Source: Endobugula sp047636495
GTDB lineage: Bacteria > Pseudomonadota > Gammaproteobacteria > Pseudomonadales > Cellvibrionaceae
Reading direction: 5' to 3'
Length of the DNA stretch: 64,000 nucleotides
Assembly: GCA_047636495.1 (NCBI GenBank)
Contig: JBLILH010000006.1
Location: forward strand, 1-64,000
Shown here piece by piece: positions 26,701-35,887 of this stretch. A model generated the notes under the pieces. It ran no database searches and was not told the DNA's origin. It was given only the letters and a program-made list of their open reading frames with translations. The translations under genes were made by a program, and so were the position numbers. Position 1 is the stretch's first letter; each line of letters opens with the position of its first letter.

Positions 26701-27492
26701 TGGCGATAATGTAGAACTAACGGGTGAAGTCGCTTCTTGTATCCGTGGCGGTGCAAGCTCGCTAGCGTCTATTACGCGCTCAGGTGATGCAGATGTGACT
26801 TCTGGTTCAATATTAAAGGAAGACTCTCTATTGGCTGCCTGACGTGACAATTTTTTAATAAAGTCATTTGCCGCTTCACTCGGAGTCGAAAAGGTTAGTG
26901 GTTGAGATGCCAGCGGGCGTGCAGGCACCGTATTAATTTTTGGCGAATCAGCAACATTGGCGAGACTTTCTTCTGGCGGCACAGGCCCGCCCTCTTGTCT
27001 GCCGATGACGGGTTCATCTACTAAGGCCTCAGAGACAGACACCTCTTCTATTTGAGGCAGTTCAATCGGTACAGAGATGCTAGCCTCTTCGAATAAAGGC
27101 AAATCTAGCAATACTGTATATTCACGCAACAAGCGCCCACTCGACCATTGCATGTCCACTAAAAAATTTAGGTAGGGCTCTTGGACTGGCTGTCTAGATG
27201 TCACTTTGATATATGCGTTATCAGGGTCGTCGAGGACAATCGCGAACGTGAGGCTAGTGAGAAAAAAATCCCGATCTAGACCAATCCGCTCAAAATCTTC
27301 TCTAGAGGCTAGACCAACCAATATCTCATCTTTCGACAAACCTTGCGGTTGCAACAAACGAATTTCGGCATTCAAAGGCTCATTGTACGAAGACTGAAGT
27401 GTCACCTCTCCTAGCCCTATTGCAAAACCGGAAGATGAAGCAAGCAAACTAACTAAGATAACAACAAGTATGTGTAACTGGCGCAGTTGCAT
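23728..27492 (-). CDS. fimV: FimV-type polar peptidoglycan-binding protein
   Basis: A 1254-aa cell-pole hub protein, known in Pseudomonas for type IV pilus assembly and polar signalling. Layout: signal peptide (about 1-24), FimV N-terminal domain (GLGEVTLQSSYNEPL, residues 26-135), a linker, a LysM-type domain (SIKVKNGDTLWGLALKMR, 288-345), a coiled coil (about 423-475), one membrane segment (NVFYLAAILLLIVLLILFFV, 521-540), and a very acidic, D/L/S-rich cytoplasmic region with TPR-like helices (DIYIGLGQRDKAEELLQKE) and the conserved C-terminal motif KLDLAQAYIDMGDFDGAEDI. I chose the ATG giving MQLRQLHIL, which has AAGGG upstream; a 31-residue upstream extension is possible but unlikely. A decayed partial copy lies at 21838-22338. 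Confidence 0.93.
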   Translation of the reverse strand: MQLRQLHILVVILVSLLASSSGFAIGLGEVTLQSSYNEPLNAEIRLLQPQGLSKDEILVGLASREDFERIGLDRDFFLTSLTFAIVLDDPDNAYIKVTSRQPVQEPYLNFLVDMQWSSGRLLREYTVLLDLPLFEEASISVPIELPQIEEVSVSEALVDEPVIGRQEGGPVPPEESLANVADSPKINTVPARPLASQPLTFSTPSEAANDFIKKLSRQAANRESSFNIEPEVTSASPERVIDASELAPPRIQEATSPVSSTLSPTSVASQQVIQSSPATPDISQVSDSIKVKNGDTLWGLALKMRPSKSVSVQQTMLAIQQRNPEAFIGDNINMLRKGKVLRAPTLSEIQRTSFQEAVSAVKRQTQNWKQKTQKASVLSAVSPDLSEPAKLDTKEGRVTLGSANSSAASEKVNSTGRNGAGESLQNELAIAQEELDKTARENSNLNATISELEKQIQTLESLVSVTSDQLKAFELATQNGVPATASDPSSEMENTLQNTVADQLDAGKPLVQQFINAVKSNVFYLAAILLLIVLLILFFVRSKSNDSHDDEFNVDSDFAPVDADREDDAAVYDSEDDLYKIGGLDNLIDVGNDDVVSDSVDKYNTIEAQTDDVVAEADIYIGLGQRDKAEELLQKEIQQNPDNADARLALLGIYVTSQNANAFDDQYAQLLPLGNQSANDKAQSLRDELQTTEIFDVDSYSLNDEGLAESDNLVGDLEDVNDDDLLDDLEGNIDAKLENDLGNDENLFDLDTELISIDQDDDLLNLDLDDDFLSELNEANSDDDLAGVTPTEFKSSGSSSTDDSVESHAKSRVDEKTASLSGENKLSEDLELTDSLSLDDDLDLDLDLDFSEFLNDLDDENNINKSEGSPDEANALSDHDSSDESFDLDLDDELLENKDTSASQDSVDELDFDLLDITLDDGLSVIENDSATAPENTTVLTDSELDKFLSDDDDIDVSFDGDNKPDSAGQGDAEVLSENPIQDDELAENGQVPSVEQTSTSEVDDSFDDDVDLESLDIDDGLEEFEKSTAEELNYTADGQQDVGQDTEQSGSPEPSQDLENTLDGAAEVTDFLAAEPESTEFENVRSDSADFVNDATSEFDLDLPPADVDMVSLDLELDEMSAMLDDTPVEVMSESESATIAPDVESIEELIEDYDAEEGLDEGLELMAREDAQADTDAGDTTESSEIIAPINDSGDDDMDFDTSEDDVGTKLDLAQAYIDMGDFDGAEDILQEVMEEGNEEQTASAEKLLKNL

Positions 27493-27638
27493 GAATTTAC
27501 CCTTGATTAGTGAATATCTAATCACTTTAATATTCTTATTTATTGGCGAGTAGACCAAGCCCACTATAATGATAATTAGCAGCACACTCTGTACAGTAAA
27601 AGTTCGAATAGACCTTCACTATCGCGGCTAAGTATTCA

Positions 27639-28673
27639 TTATAAATAGCTTTTTTTCAACTCTTGTGCAATGAGTATCGTATTTAATGCGGCGCCCCGCC
27701 TTACATTATCAGCGACAATCCACAGATTGATGCCTCGTTGATGCCCCATATCATTACGGATACGACTCACAAAGACGCTATCTTTACCCGCAGCAGAAGT
27801 CACCGGAGTGGCAAAGCCCTCTTCACTTGGGTTTTCTAAGACCTTGATTTCACTTTCTTTTTCTAGCAGCGCCCGAATATCTTTAGCGTCAATGGGGTCT
27901 CCTGTTTCGATATTAACCGATATGCCATCAGCATAAAAAACAGGCACTTGAATGCATGTTGCATTCACCTGTAGATGCGCATCATTAACAATCTTGCGAC
28001 TTTGCTCTACGATACGGAGCTCAACGTCGGAATGACCATTTTCGTCTAACTCGCCCACATTTGGCAGTACATTAAAGGCGACCTGCTGAGCATAAAACTT
28101 AGGCTGTGCACCTTGGGCGTTAAGCAAGCTAGCCGTTTGGGTCGCTAGCTCGTGTGTTGCTTTCTTCCCGAGACGAGAAACAGAATCATAGGTGTTAACA
28201 TTAATTCGTTGAATACCCACTGCATCATAGATCGGTTTTAGCACCGTCCACAGACTAACTACCGTGCTATCAGGGTTAATCACCAGCGACGGTTTATTAT
28301 CCACCGCTAATTGCTCGCTATTTATTCCGGGTATAATTAGTGGTGCATCACTAGAGGAGCGCGTAAATGCTTGACTATTATCTATTACCAAGCAACCAGC
28401 AGCCTGTGCTTTAGGAACATACTCAAGAGATACCGCGTCAGTTGCTACAAAAATAACAAGATGTACCCGAGAAAAATCAAACGTATCTAATAGAGTAACC
28501 AATACTGATTTATTACGGAACATCAACCCCGTCCCAGCTGTTCTGTCGCTAGCCAAGAGGTGTAATTTATCCACTGGAAAGGTGCTCTCACCTAGTAATT
28601 CAACAACAACCTCACCTACGGCACCTGTCGCGCCCACAATTGCTACGTTTACTGCATTCATAAATTGACTCAT
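27639..28673 (-). CDS. usg: USG-1-like aspartate-semialdehyde dehydrogenase homologue
   Basis: A 344-aa homologue of aspartate-semialdehyde dehydrogenase with the NADP-binding start NVAIVGATGAVGEVVVELL. The catalytic cysteine motif (NPNCST in true enzymes) reads NPDSTV here, so the nucleophile is replaced by serine and normal activity is unlikely. The C-terminal part keeps the family fold (IRNDMGHQRGINLWIVADNVR). Equivalent proteins (Usg in E. coli, its counterpart in Pseudomonas) sit beside truA/fimV and asd and have no known reaction. I chose the ATG giving MSQFMNAVNV, with GTGAG upstream. Confidence 0.88.
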   Translation of the reverse strand: MSQFMNAVNVAIVGATGAVGEVVVELLGESTFPVDKLHLLASDRTAGTGLMFRNKSVLVTLLDTFDFSRVHLVIFVATDAVSLEYVPKAQAAGCLVIDNSQAFTRSSSDAPLIIPGINSEQLAVDNKPSLVINPDSTVVSLWTVLKPIYDAVGIQRINVNTYDSVSRLGKKATHELATQTASLLNAQGAQPKFYAQQVAFNVLPNVGELDENGHSDVELRIVEQSRKIVNDAHLQVNATCIQVPVFYADGISVNIETGDPIDAKDIRALLEKESEIKVLENPSEEGFATPVTSAAGKDSVFVSRIRNDMGHQRGINLWIVADNVRRGAALNTILIAQELKKSYL

Positions 28674-28780
28674 TGGCTCACGATAACTATACATTTAACG
28701 ATTAATCTGGACTAAAGACATCACTACACATTTAGCCTAGTACTTCTTTTTATTCAATGCGCGTTAAGATTCAAACAGTC

Positions 28781-29914
28781 TCAACGCTTAAGTAATATTT
28801 GCAACATTCTACGTAATGGCTCAGCAGCGCCCCACAATAGCTGGTCGCCTACGGTAAATGCGCTCAGGTACTCTGGCCCCATATGCATTTTACGCAAACG
28901 CCCAATAGGAACAGATAATGTACCCGTCACTGCGGTAGGCGTTAGCTCTGTCAGGCTTTCTTCTTTATGATTTGGAATCACTTTCACCCAATCATTGGCA
29001 TTGGCAAGCAACGACTCAATTTCCGCCATAGGCAAATCTTTTTTCAATTTAATCGTTAACGCTTGGCTGTGACAGCGCATGGCACCAACACGCACACAAA
29101 TACCATCAACGGGAATATTAGGTATTAAGCCAATAACATCTGATTCATATGAGCCACTAACAATTTTATTAGTTTCGGCATCGGCTTTCCATTCTTCACG
29201 GCTTTGGCCATTGTCCAGTTCACTGTCGATATAAGGAATCACGCTACCCGCCAAAGGCACGCCGAAATTATCTTGAGACAAGCTACCATCACGCATTTTA
29301 TCGGCAATTTTTTTGTCGATATCGAGAATAGCAGAAGCAGGATCAGAAAGTTCATCCGCAACAGAATCACGCAGCTCTCCCATTTGTGAAATCAGTTCAC
29401 GCATATGACGAGCACCGCCGCCGCTAGCAGCTTGGTATGTCATGGCAGAAATCCATTCCACATGGCCGGCATTGATCAAACCTCCAATCGCCATTAACAT
29501 AAGACTCACGGTACAGTTGCCGCCAATAAAATTCTTTACGCCACTTTCTAATGCTTTGTCAATGACTGCCGAATTAACCGGGTCAAGTACGATGACCGCA
29601 TCGTCTTCCATACGCAGTGACGATGCAGCATCAATCCAATAACCGTTCCAGCCTGACTCACGTAACGGAGTAAATACCGCTTTGGTGTAATCACCACCCT
29701 GACAGGAAATGACTACATCCATCTTCGCAAGTTCGGCAATATCTTTTGCATCTTTTAAGGTGTCAATGGTTTTGCCAATGACTGGGCCTTGACCCCCCAC
29801 ATTTGAGGTCGTAAAGAAAACAGGATCAATACCTGCAAAATCATTTTCTTCTATCATACGCGCCATTAATACGGAACCCACCATACCACGCCAACCTACA
29901 AAACCTACTTTCAT
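28781..29914 (-). CDS. asd: aspartate-semialdehyde dehydrogenase
   Basis: A 377-aa enzyme reducing aspartyl phosphate to aspartate semialdehyde, the branch point to lysine/peptidoglycan, threonine and methionine. MKVGFVGWRGMVGSVLM is the gammaproteobacterial N-terminus; FIGGNCTVSLMLMA holds the catalytic cysteine and AASGGGARHMREL follows. I chose the ATG giving MKVGF, 8 nt after GAGAG; in-frame upstream starts add only a few residues. It precedes usg, as in pseudomonads. Confidence 0.96.
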   Translation of the reverse strand: MKVGFVGWRGMVGSVLMARMIEENDFAGIDPVFFTTSNVGGQGPVIGKTIDTLKDAKDIAELAKMDVVISCQGGDYTKAVFTPLRESGWNGYWIDAASSLRMEDDAVIVLDPVNSAVIDKALESGVKNFIGGNCTVSLMLMAIGGLINAGHVEWISAMTYQAASGGGARHMRELISQMGELRDSVADELSDPASAILDIDKKIADKMRDGSLSQDNFGVPLAGSVIPYIDSELDNGQSREEWKADAETNKIVSGSYESDVIGLIPNIPVDGICVRVGAMRCHSQALTIKLKKDLPMAEIESLLANANDWVKVIPNHKEESLTELTPTAVTGTLSVPIGRLRKMHMGPEYLSAFTVGDQLLWGAAEPLRRMLQILLKR

Positions 29915-30164
29915 TACCATTACTCTCGATGAAATTAACAATTGAATTAACAGCTAAACTTAACAACTCACTTTACAATGGACTAGTCAGCTAAAAATCG
30001 CTCAGCAAAACCTACGTTAAGATATAAAAACGTGTGCCGAACATACACAGCTTACGCTACTTAGTTTACCGCAGAACAAAAGGATAACAAACCAAAAGGC
30101 TTAAAAACCAAGTAGTTAATCCGGTATTATTCACTTTTGTGGTAACATAACTTACCCTACCTAT

Positions 30165-31103
30165 ATGAAACCCCCTCAACGTTTGGCAGTCAACTATTAT
30201 CCCATGTACCTTTTTCAACTGTTCTTGATTCGATGTTTAGCAACCCCTTTCGCTTTTTTGCCGATGCGGTGGTCGCAAGGCTTAGGTGCTTATCTAGGCT
30301 TACTGTTGATAAAGTACAACAAAAAACGCCAACATATCGCACTCACTAACTTTAGAGCTTGTTTCCCTAACGAGACAATGGAGCAACATCAAGAACGATT
30401 AAAACAAACCGCAATGGAAGCAGGGAAATGGCTTATGGAGTCACCTTATGTCTGGTTTAGGCATCCCGATTATTTAGCCCGTAAAGTGAAGGCGCGCAAT
30501 CCAGAAGTATTAGAGGCTGCTTATGCGAAAGGTCGAGGCGTTGTTCTGGTGATTCCCCACCATGGCAATTGGGAAATGATGAACTTTTACGTACCTCAAC
30601 GCTACCCTACTGGTGCCATGTATCGCCCGATAAAATCGCCTGTATTCGAAAAAATTATTTTTGATGGCCGCAGCCGTGTAGGCACCGACTTATTTACCGC
30701 AGATAGCAGCGGTGTGAGAAAAGCATTAAAAGCACTAAAAAAGAATAAGGTCGTCGTGGTTTTATCTGATCACCTCCCCTCTGAAAATGCAGGCGTTCAC
30801 GCCCCCTTTTTTGGTCATCCTGCGCTGACAGGTAAGCTTACCCACAATTTAGTGAAATATAATCAATCCGAAGTCGTTATTGCTACTGCAATACGATTAC
30901 CAAAAGGCGAAGGTTTTGACTTGCACTTTGCACCAATAGAGGGCGTAAATACAAACGACAGTGTTGCTGCCGCAACGGCACTTAATAAAGCGATAGAGAA
31001 AAGTATTTTATTGGCGCCGGCACAGTACCAGTGGGTATATAGACGTTTTGCCAAGCCACCCATAGGAGTGGCTGACATGTATATGTCGGACCAAAATACA
31101 TAA
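30165..31103 (+). CDS. LpxL/HtrB family lysophospholipid acyltransferase
   Basis: A 312-aa inner-membrane acyltransferase of the lipid A late-acyl family. An N-terminal hydrophobic segment (YLFQLFLIRCLATPFAFLP) precedes the catalytic H-x4-E motif in VIPHHGNWEMMNFY; VVVLSDHLPSENAGVHAPFFG is the second conserved block. It probably adds a secondary acyl chain to lipid A or a related lipid. It stands alone on the plus strand, converging with leuB 26 nt away; the LpxL/LpxM choice cannot be made by eye. Confidence 0.88.
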   Translation: MKPPQRLAVNYYPMYLFQLFLIRCLATPFAFLPMRWSQGLGAYLGLLLIKYNKKRQHIALTNFRACFPNETMEQHQERLKQTAMEAGKWLMESPYVWFRHPDYLARKVKARNPEVLEAAYAKGRGVVLVIPHHGNWEMMNFYVPQRYPTGAMYRPIKSPVFEKIIFDGRSRVGTDLFTADSSGVRKALKALKKNKVVVVLSDHLPSENAGVHAPFFGHPALTGKLTHNLVKYNQSEVVIATAIRLPKGEGFDLHFAPIEGVNTNDSVAAATALNKAIEKSILLAPAQYQWVYRRFAKPPIGVADMYMSDQNT

Positions 31104-31129
31104 GCTAATAAGGTCTCCTGAACAGAGCC

Positions 31130-32218
31130 CTAACCTAAGGCTTTCAGCACCGCATCACCCATTTCTGAGGTAGTCACTTTTGTCATCCCGTCAGGCATTC
31201 CTTGTGGAAGAATATCGGCAGTACGTAAGCCCTGATCCAATACATCCCCTACTGCTTTAGCGATAGCGTCTGCCGCATCTGGCATGCCTAACGAGTAACG
31301 CAATAACATCTCTAATGACAAAATGGTGGCTAGTGGGTTGGCAATGCCTTGATTAGCAATATCAGGCGCAGAACCATGCACAGGCTCATACATTCCCAAA
31401 CCATCAGCATTTAACGAGGCAGATGGCAGCATACCAATTGAGCCGGTTAACATGGCGGCACAATCCGATAAGATATCACCAAACAAATTACCCGTAACCA
31501 GAACATCGAATTGCTTTGGCGCGCGAACTAATTGCATAGCCGCGTTATCAACATACATATGGGATAGTTCTACATCGGGATAATCCGCCGCTAAGCTCTC
31601 TATCACCTCCCGCCATAAACCTGACACTTCAAGCACGTTTGCTTTATCAACCGAACATAAACGTTTGCCACGTTTTTGCGCAGCTTCAAATGCGTTACGG
31701 CCAATACGCTCTATCTCACTTTCTTTATAAACTAATGTGTTATAGCCTTGGCGTTCACCATTTTCTAACACACGCACACCACGCGGCTCACCAAAATAAA
31801 TACCGCCGGTTAGCTCCCGTACAATCAATATATCTAATCCTTCTACCAACTCTCTTTTTAATGAAGAGGCATCAGCTAACTGTGGATACAAAATAGCGGG
31901 GCGTAAATTAGAAAATAAATCTAATTCTGCGCGGATTTTCAACAAGCCTTTTTCGGGTCGAATCGCACGATCTACACCATCCCATTTAGGACCCCCTACC
32001 GCCCCCAATAGAATACCATCGCTGGCACGTGCTTTGGCAATGGTTGCATCGGTCAACGGGACGCCATGGGCATCAATTGCGCATCCACCCATTAAGTCGT
32101 GCTCATAGCTCACACCAAGATTCATTTTTTCGTTGAGACGATCGAGTACTTTCACTGCTTCGCTCACGATTTCAGGACCGATACCATCACCGGCTAAAAG
32201 AAGAATATTTTTTGACAT
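31130..32218 (-). CDS. leuB: 3-isopropylmalate dehydrogenase
   Basis: A 362-aa NAD-dependent enzyme converting 3-isopropylmalate to 2-oxoisocaproate in leucine synthesis. KNILLLAGDGIGPEIVSEAV is the N-terminus, RAELDLFSNLRPA the substrate loop, VRELTGGIYFGEPRG the signature, and EPVHGSAPDIANQGIANP the NAD site. It lies downstream of leuD with a 340-bp gap holding a repeat element, so it may have its own promoter. Confidence 0.97.
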   Translation of the reverse strand: MSKNILLLAGDGIGPEIVSEAVKVLDRLNEKMNLGVSYEHDLMGGCAIDAHGVPLTDATIAKARASDGILLGAVGGPKWDGVDRAIRPEKGLLKIRAELDLFSNLRPAILYPQLADASSLKRELVEGLDILIVRELTGGIYFGEPRGVRVLENGERQGYNTLVYKESEIERIGRNAFEAAQKRGKRLCSVDKANVLEVSGLWREVIESLAADYPDVELSHMYVDNAAMQLVRAPKQFDVLVTGNLFGDILSDCAAMLTGSIGMLPSASLNADGLGMYEPVHGSAPDIANQGIANPLATILSLEMLLRYSLGMPDAADAIAKAVGDVLDQGLRTADILPQGMPDGMTKVTTSEMGDAVLKALG

Positions 32219-32250
32219 TATACAAACCTATTTCTATACATTTATATTTG

Positions 32251-32389
32251 TAACTACTCAGCTCACAGCCAAAATCGCGCTGAACTGCGTTAAAAAATGA
32301 TTGTTTACACTTGTAAACTCACATTTTTCGCCTTGCTCAGCACAATGTTGACTGCAATCTGAACAGTTACGGACAGTGCTGAGTAGTTA
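32251..32389. repeat. palindromic intergenic repeat between leuD and leuB
   Basis: A 139-bp inverted repeat with perfect 12-nt outer arms (TAACTACTCAGC and GCTGAGTAGTTA) and an inner palindrome GTTTACACTTGTAAAC at 32303-32318. The rest of the 340-base gap holds no gene; near 32434 is GGTTCCAGCCTGCGCTGGCA, a further small palindrome followed by ATGACG, as in the REP-like element at 7135. It looks like a dispersed non-coding element. Confidence 0.55.
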
Positions 32390-32558
32390 CTTATATTTTT
32401 AATTACAGCAACACAGCAACATTATATTTACTATGGGTTCCAGCCTGCGCTGGCATGACGCGGTTAAGAATAGCTAGCAGCCCACAACTTACAGGAATAG
32501 CCGTTAACTATTGAAGGTTGATCGCTTTTACTGTGGACTGATAAATGTAAGCTGTTAA

Positions 32559-33209
32559 CTACCCCTTAATCGCATTAAACAACCAAGGAGACTGAACCTT
32601 TAATTTGGCTTCGTATGCATGAATAGCGTCCGCATCGTTTAGCGTCAAACCGATATCGTCCAAACCATTCAACAAGCAATGACGGCGAAACTCATCTAAC
32701 TCAAAAGGAAATTGCTCGCCTTTCGGAGTAACGACGCAGCAACTTTCTAAATTGACAGTAAGTTCATAGCCTTCTTCCGCATACATTTCATTAAACAATT
32801 GATCGACAATAGCTTCATCTAAAATAACCGGCAACAAACCGTTTTTAAACGAATTATTGTAAAAAATATCCGCGTAGCTCGATGCAATAATCGCACAAAA
32901 CCCGTAATCTTCGAGCGCCCAAGGAGCATGCTCACGGCTCGATCCACAACCAAAGTTTTTGCGCGTTAATAAAACCGATGCACCTTGATAACGCGAAAAA
33001 TTTAACGGGAAATCGACGTTCAGTGGACGACCTTCACACAACTGATCGGGCTGCCCTTCATCTAAGTAACGTAATTCGTCAAAGCAATTTTTACCAAAAC
33101 CACTACGTTTAATGGATTTTAAAAATTGTTTAGGGATAATCATATCAGTATCAATATTGGCGCGATCCATTGGCGCGGTGACACCTTTGTGCACGGTAAA
33201 TGCTTTCAT
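32559..33209 (-). CDS. leuD: 3-isopropylmalate dehydratase small subunit
   Basis: A 216-aa partner of LeuC in isomerising 2-isopropylmalate to 3-isopropylmalate. VTAPMDRANIDTDMIIPKQF and KNFGCGSSREHAPWALEDYG are the family motifs; the latter is the swivel-domain substrate loop. Start chosen at the ATG giving MKAFTVHKG; a GTG three codons upstream is possible. It follows leuC by about 110 nt. Confidence 0.96.
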   Translation of the reverse strand: MKAFTVHKGVTAPMDRANIDTDMIIPKQFLKSIKRSGFGKNCFDELRYLDEGQPDQLCEGRPLNVDFPLNFSRYQGASVLLTRKNFGCGSSREHAPWALEDYGFCAIIASSYADIFYNNSFKNGLLPVILDEAIVDQLFNEMYAEEGYELTVNLESCCVVTPKGEQFPFELDEFRRHCLLNGLDDIGLTLNDADAIHAYEAKLKVQSPWLFNAIKG

Positions 33210-33319
33210 ATTATTCACTCAATCTATTCATTTTCAAAAACAACCATATTTTCGATGGGCCCACCAGCAGACTAAATTAGCAGGCCTATAACAGGTTAAC
33301 CATTCTCACAAAAATTACT

Positions 33320-34741
33320 TTATAGCCATTCCCGCACATCGACAAAATGCCCGGCGATTGCAGCAGCAGCGGCCATTTCTGGGCTAACCAAATGGGTACG
33401 ACCGCCATAGCCCTGACGCCCCTCGAAATTACGATTTGAGGTAGACGCACAGTGCTCACCAGCACCCAATTTATCGGCATTCATCGCCAAGCACATAGAG
33501 CAGCCTGGTTCACGCCACTCAATCCCTGCATCGGTAAACACTTTATCAAGGCCTTCTGCTTCTGCTTGCGCTTTTACCAAACCTGAACCCGGCACTACAA
33601 TAGCTTCTTTAATAGAGTCTGCCTTTTTCCGCCCTTTAACAACGGCGGCAGCGGCGCGTATATCTTCAATACGTGAGTTAGTGCATGAACCAATAAACAC
33701 ACGATCTAACTGAATACTGCTTATCGACTGATCCGCTGACAAACCCATATACTCCAGCGCTCTGATCATGCCGGTTTTCTTTACTGGGTCAGTTTCATTG
33801 GCTGGATTAGGGACATTATCCAATACCGACACCACCATTTCTGGCGATGTTCCCCAACTCACTTGGGGAATAATGTCGTTGCCATTTAACTCGACGACCA
33901 CATCAAACTCTGCCCCCTCATCGCTGACAAGGTGGCGCCATGTCTTAATCGCAATTTCCCAATCCTGACCTTTAGGGGCAAAGTCACGACCCTCGACATA
34001 ATCAATGGTCGTATTATCTACTGCTACCATACCCGCACGAGCGCCCGCTTCAATTGCCATATTACAGACCGTCATACGGCCCTCCATCGACATGTCACGA
34101 AACACTTGTCCGCCAAACTCAATAGCACAACCATTACCGCCCGCCGTGCCTATTTTGGCAATAATCGCCAATACCACATCTTTTGGTGTGACACCTTTAC
34201 CCAATACACCATCGACTTTCACTAGCATATTGTTCATTTTTTTAGTCACTAAGCACTGTGTGGCTAATACGTGTTCCACTTCACTCGTGCCAATACCATG
34301 CGCTAATGCACCTAATGCGCCATTGGTTGCGGTATGCGAATCACCACATACTACCGTCATTCCAGGTAAACACGCACCGGACTCTGGCCCAATCACATGC
34401 ACAATGCCTTGGCGACGGTCGTTAATTTTAAACTCGGTAATACCAAAACTATCGCAATTGTCGTCTAAGGTCTGCACCTGAATTTTTGATACCGGATCCG
34501 CTATCCCTTGTACGCCCGATGCACGCTCAAGCGAAGTAGTCGGTACATTGTGATCGGGCGTTGCTAAAATACTGTCCACACGCCACGGCTTTCTTCCCGC
34601 AAGACGTAATCCTTCAAACGCTTGCGGGCTGGTGACTTCGTGAACGATATGGCGGTCAATATAAATAAGCGCTGAACCATCATCTCGTTGCTTTACAAGA
34701 TGAGAATCCCATAATTTATCGTATAGAGTTTTAGCGGTCAT
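33320..34741 (-). CDS. leuC: 3-isopropylmalate dehydratase large subunit
   Basis: A 473-aa aconitase-type 4Fe-4S enzyme of leucine synthesis. Cluster cysteines are in FIGSCTNSRIEDIRAA and EPGCSMCLAMNADKL; VCGDSHTATNGALGALAHGI and NRNFEGRQGYGGRTHL are substrate motifs. It is transcribed divergently from a LysR regulator across a 140-bp gap, suggesting regulation by that protein. Confidence 0.97.
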   Translation of the reverse strand: MTAKTLYDKLWDSHLVKQRDDGSALIYIDRHIVHEVTSPQAFEGLRLAGRKPWRVDSILATPDHNVPTTSLERASGVQGIADPVSKIQVQTLDDNCDSFGITEFKINDRRQGIVHVIGPESGACLPGMTVVCGDSHTATNGALGALAHGIGTSEVEHVLATQCLVTKKMNNMLVKVDGVLGKGVTPKDVVLAIIAKIGTAGGNGCAIEFGGQVFRDMSMEGRMTVCNMAIEAGARAGMVAVDNTTIDYVEGRDFAPKGQDWEIAIKTWRHLVSDEGAEFDVVVELNGNDIIPQVSWGTSPEMVVSVLDNVPNPANETDPVKKTGMIRALEYMGLSADQSISSIQLDRVFIGSCTNSRIEDIRAAAAVVKGRKKADSIKEAIVVPGSGLVKAQAEAEGLDKVFTDAGIEWREPGCSMCLAMNADKLGAGEHCASTSNRNFEGRQGYGGRTHLVSPEMAAAAAIAGHFVDVREWL

Positions 34742-34882
34742 TGGATTACCTCTCAGGTGGTGTACGCTGACTTATAACAGCAAGATATTGATATGAGATA
34801 AGTTTACGTCCAGTTCAGACATAAAACAAATTCATCTTTTTCCGTGTTTGCATTCCACTGAGGAATATATACTATAGCTCAT

Positions 34883-35821
34883 ATGGATATTCATTTATTA
34901 AAAGCGTTTGTGATTGCCGCCGAAGAACGGTCGTTTTCTATTGCTGCTGAACGCTTACACATTACCCAATCGGCGGTGAGTAAGCGTATTGCCTTACTAG
35001 AGCAACAGCTCTCGCTGATTTTATTTGATCGCGTCGCAAGAAAAGTCTACCTCACAGAATCAGGGGAATTACTGCTGCCCCGCGCAAAGTTAATACTCGA
35101 TACCATAGAGGACACTCAACGGTATATGGCGCAAACAAATGATGATGTCAGCGGAGAATTAAGACTCGCCACCAGCCATCATATTGGCATTCATCGCTTA
35201 CCGCCGGTACTAAAAGAATATCGCCAACGCTACCCTAATGTACATTTACAACTACAATTTATTGATTCGGAGCAGGCAGAAACCTTACTGCTGCAGGACA
35301 AATGTGACCTTGCCGTCACCACCCTTCCATCATTTCCACACTCTCCGGCGAGAAGCATAGACGAACATAATGTAGATGATGAAGATAGGGACATCCAATA
35401 CCACAAACTTTGGGATGACCCTCTTCATATCGTGGCTAGTCCACAACACCCTATATTACAACAGTTGCCACCAAAACAACGATCATGTCAACTAAAACAG
35501 TTATTACATTATCCCGTGATATTGCCGGATGTGAAAACGAGAACGACCCAGCTCATTCGACAGCACCTCAACGAAGCCGATCATCCACTAAACGTCATCA
35601 TGACCAGCAATCACCTTGATGCGATCAAAATGATGGTGACCGTAGGTTTGGGCTGGAGTGTACTACCTGAAAAAATCATCGATGACAGCCTACGTGTTTT
35701 ACCCATAAAAAATGCTATTATTATTCGAGAACTTGGCTGCCTTCATCACCGCAACCGAACTTTATCGAACGCTGCAAGAGCCATGCTGCATTGCATGCAG
35801 GATCACATTTATAAAGAGTAA
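34883..35821 (+). CDS. LysR family transcriptional regulator
   Basis: A 312-aa regulator with an N-terminal winged helix (MDIHLLKAFVIAAEERSFS, then AAERLHITQSAVSKRIALLE as recognition helix) and a C-terminal substrate-binding-type sensor (from about residue 92). It is divergent from leuC, the arrangement seen beside leuC in Pseudomonas, so control of leuCD(B) is a reasonable inference; the ligand is unknown. The 140-bp gap is where its operator should lie. Confidence 0.9.
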   Translation: MDIHLLKAFVIAAEERSFSIAAERLHITQSAVSKRIALLEQQLSLILFDRVARKVYLTESGELLLPRAKLILDTIEDTQRYMAQTNDDVSGELRLATSHHIGIHRLPPVLKEYRQRYPNVHLQLQFIDSEQAETLLLQDKCDLAVTTLPSFPHSPARSIDEHNVDDEDRDIQYHKLWDDPLHIVASPQHPILQQLPPKQRSCQLKQLLHYPVILPDVKTRTTQLIRQHLNEADHPLNVIMTSNHLDAIKMMVTVGLGWSVLPEKIIDDSLRVLPIKNAIIIRELGCLHHRNRTLSNAARAMLHCMQDHIYKE

Positions 35822-35887
35822 TAACCGCAGTTTTATTAATGAAACACGTCAAACGCTTTACTAATCACCTACCGTGAGAGAGGTATC

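Noticed and set aside
27639..28673. Second functional aspartate-semialdehyde dehydrogenase
   Set aside because: The catalytic cysteine is replaced by serine, and a complete asd lies next to it.
34005..34481. 158-codon plus-strand frame opposite leuC
   Set aside because: Antisense to leuC codons; composition reflects the complementary strand and no family match is seen.
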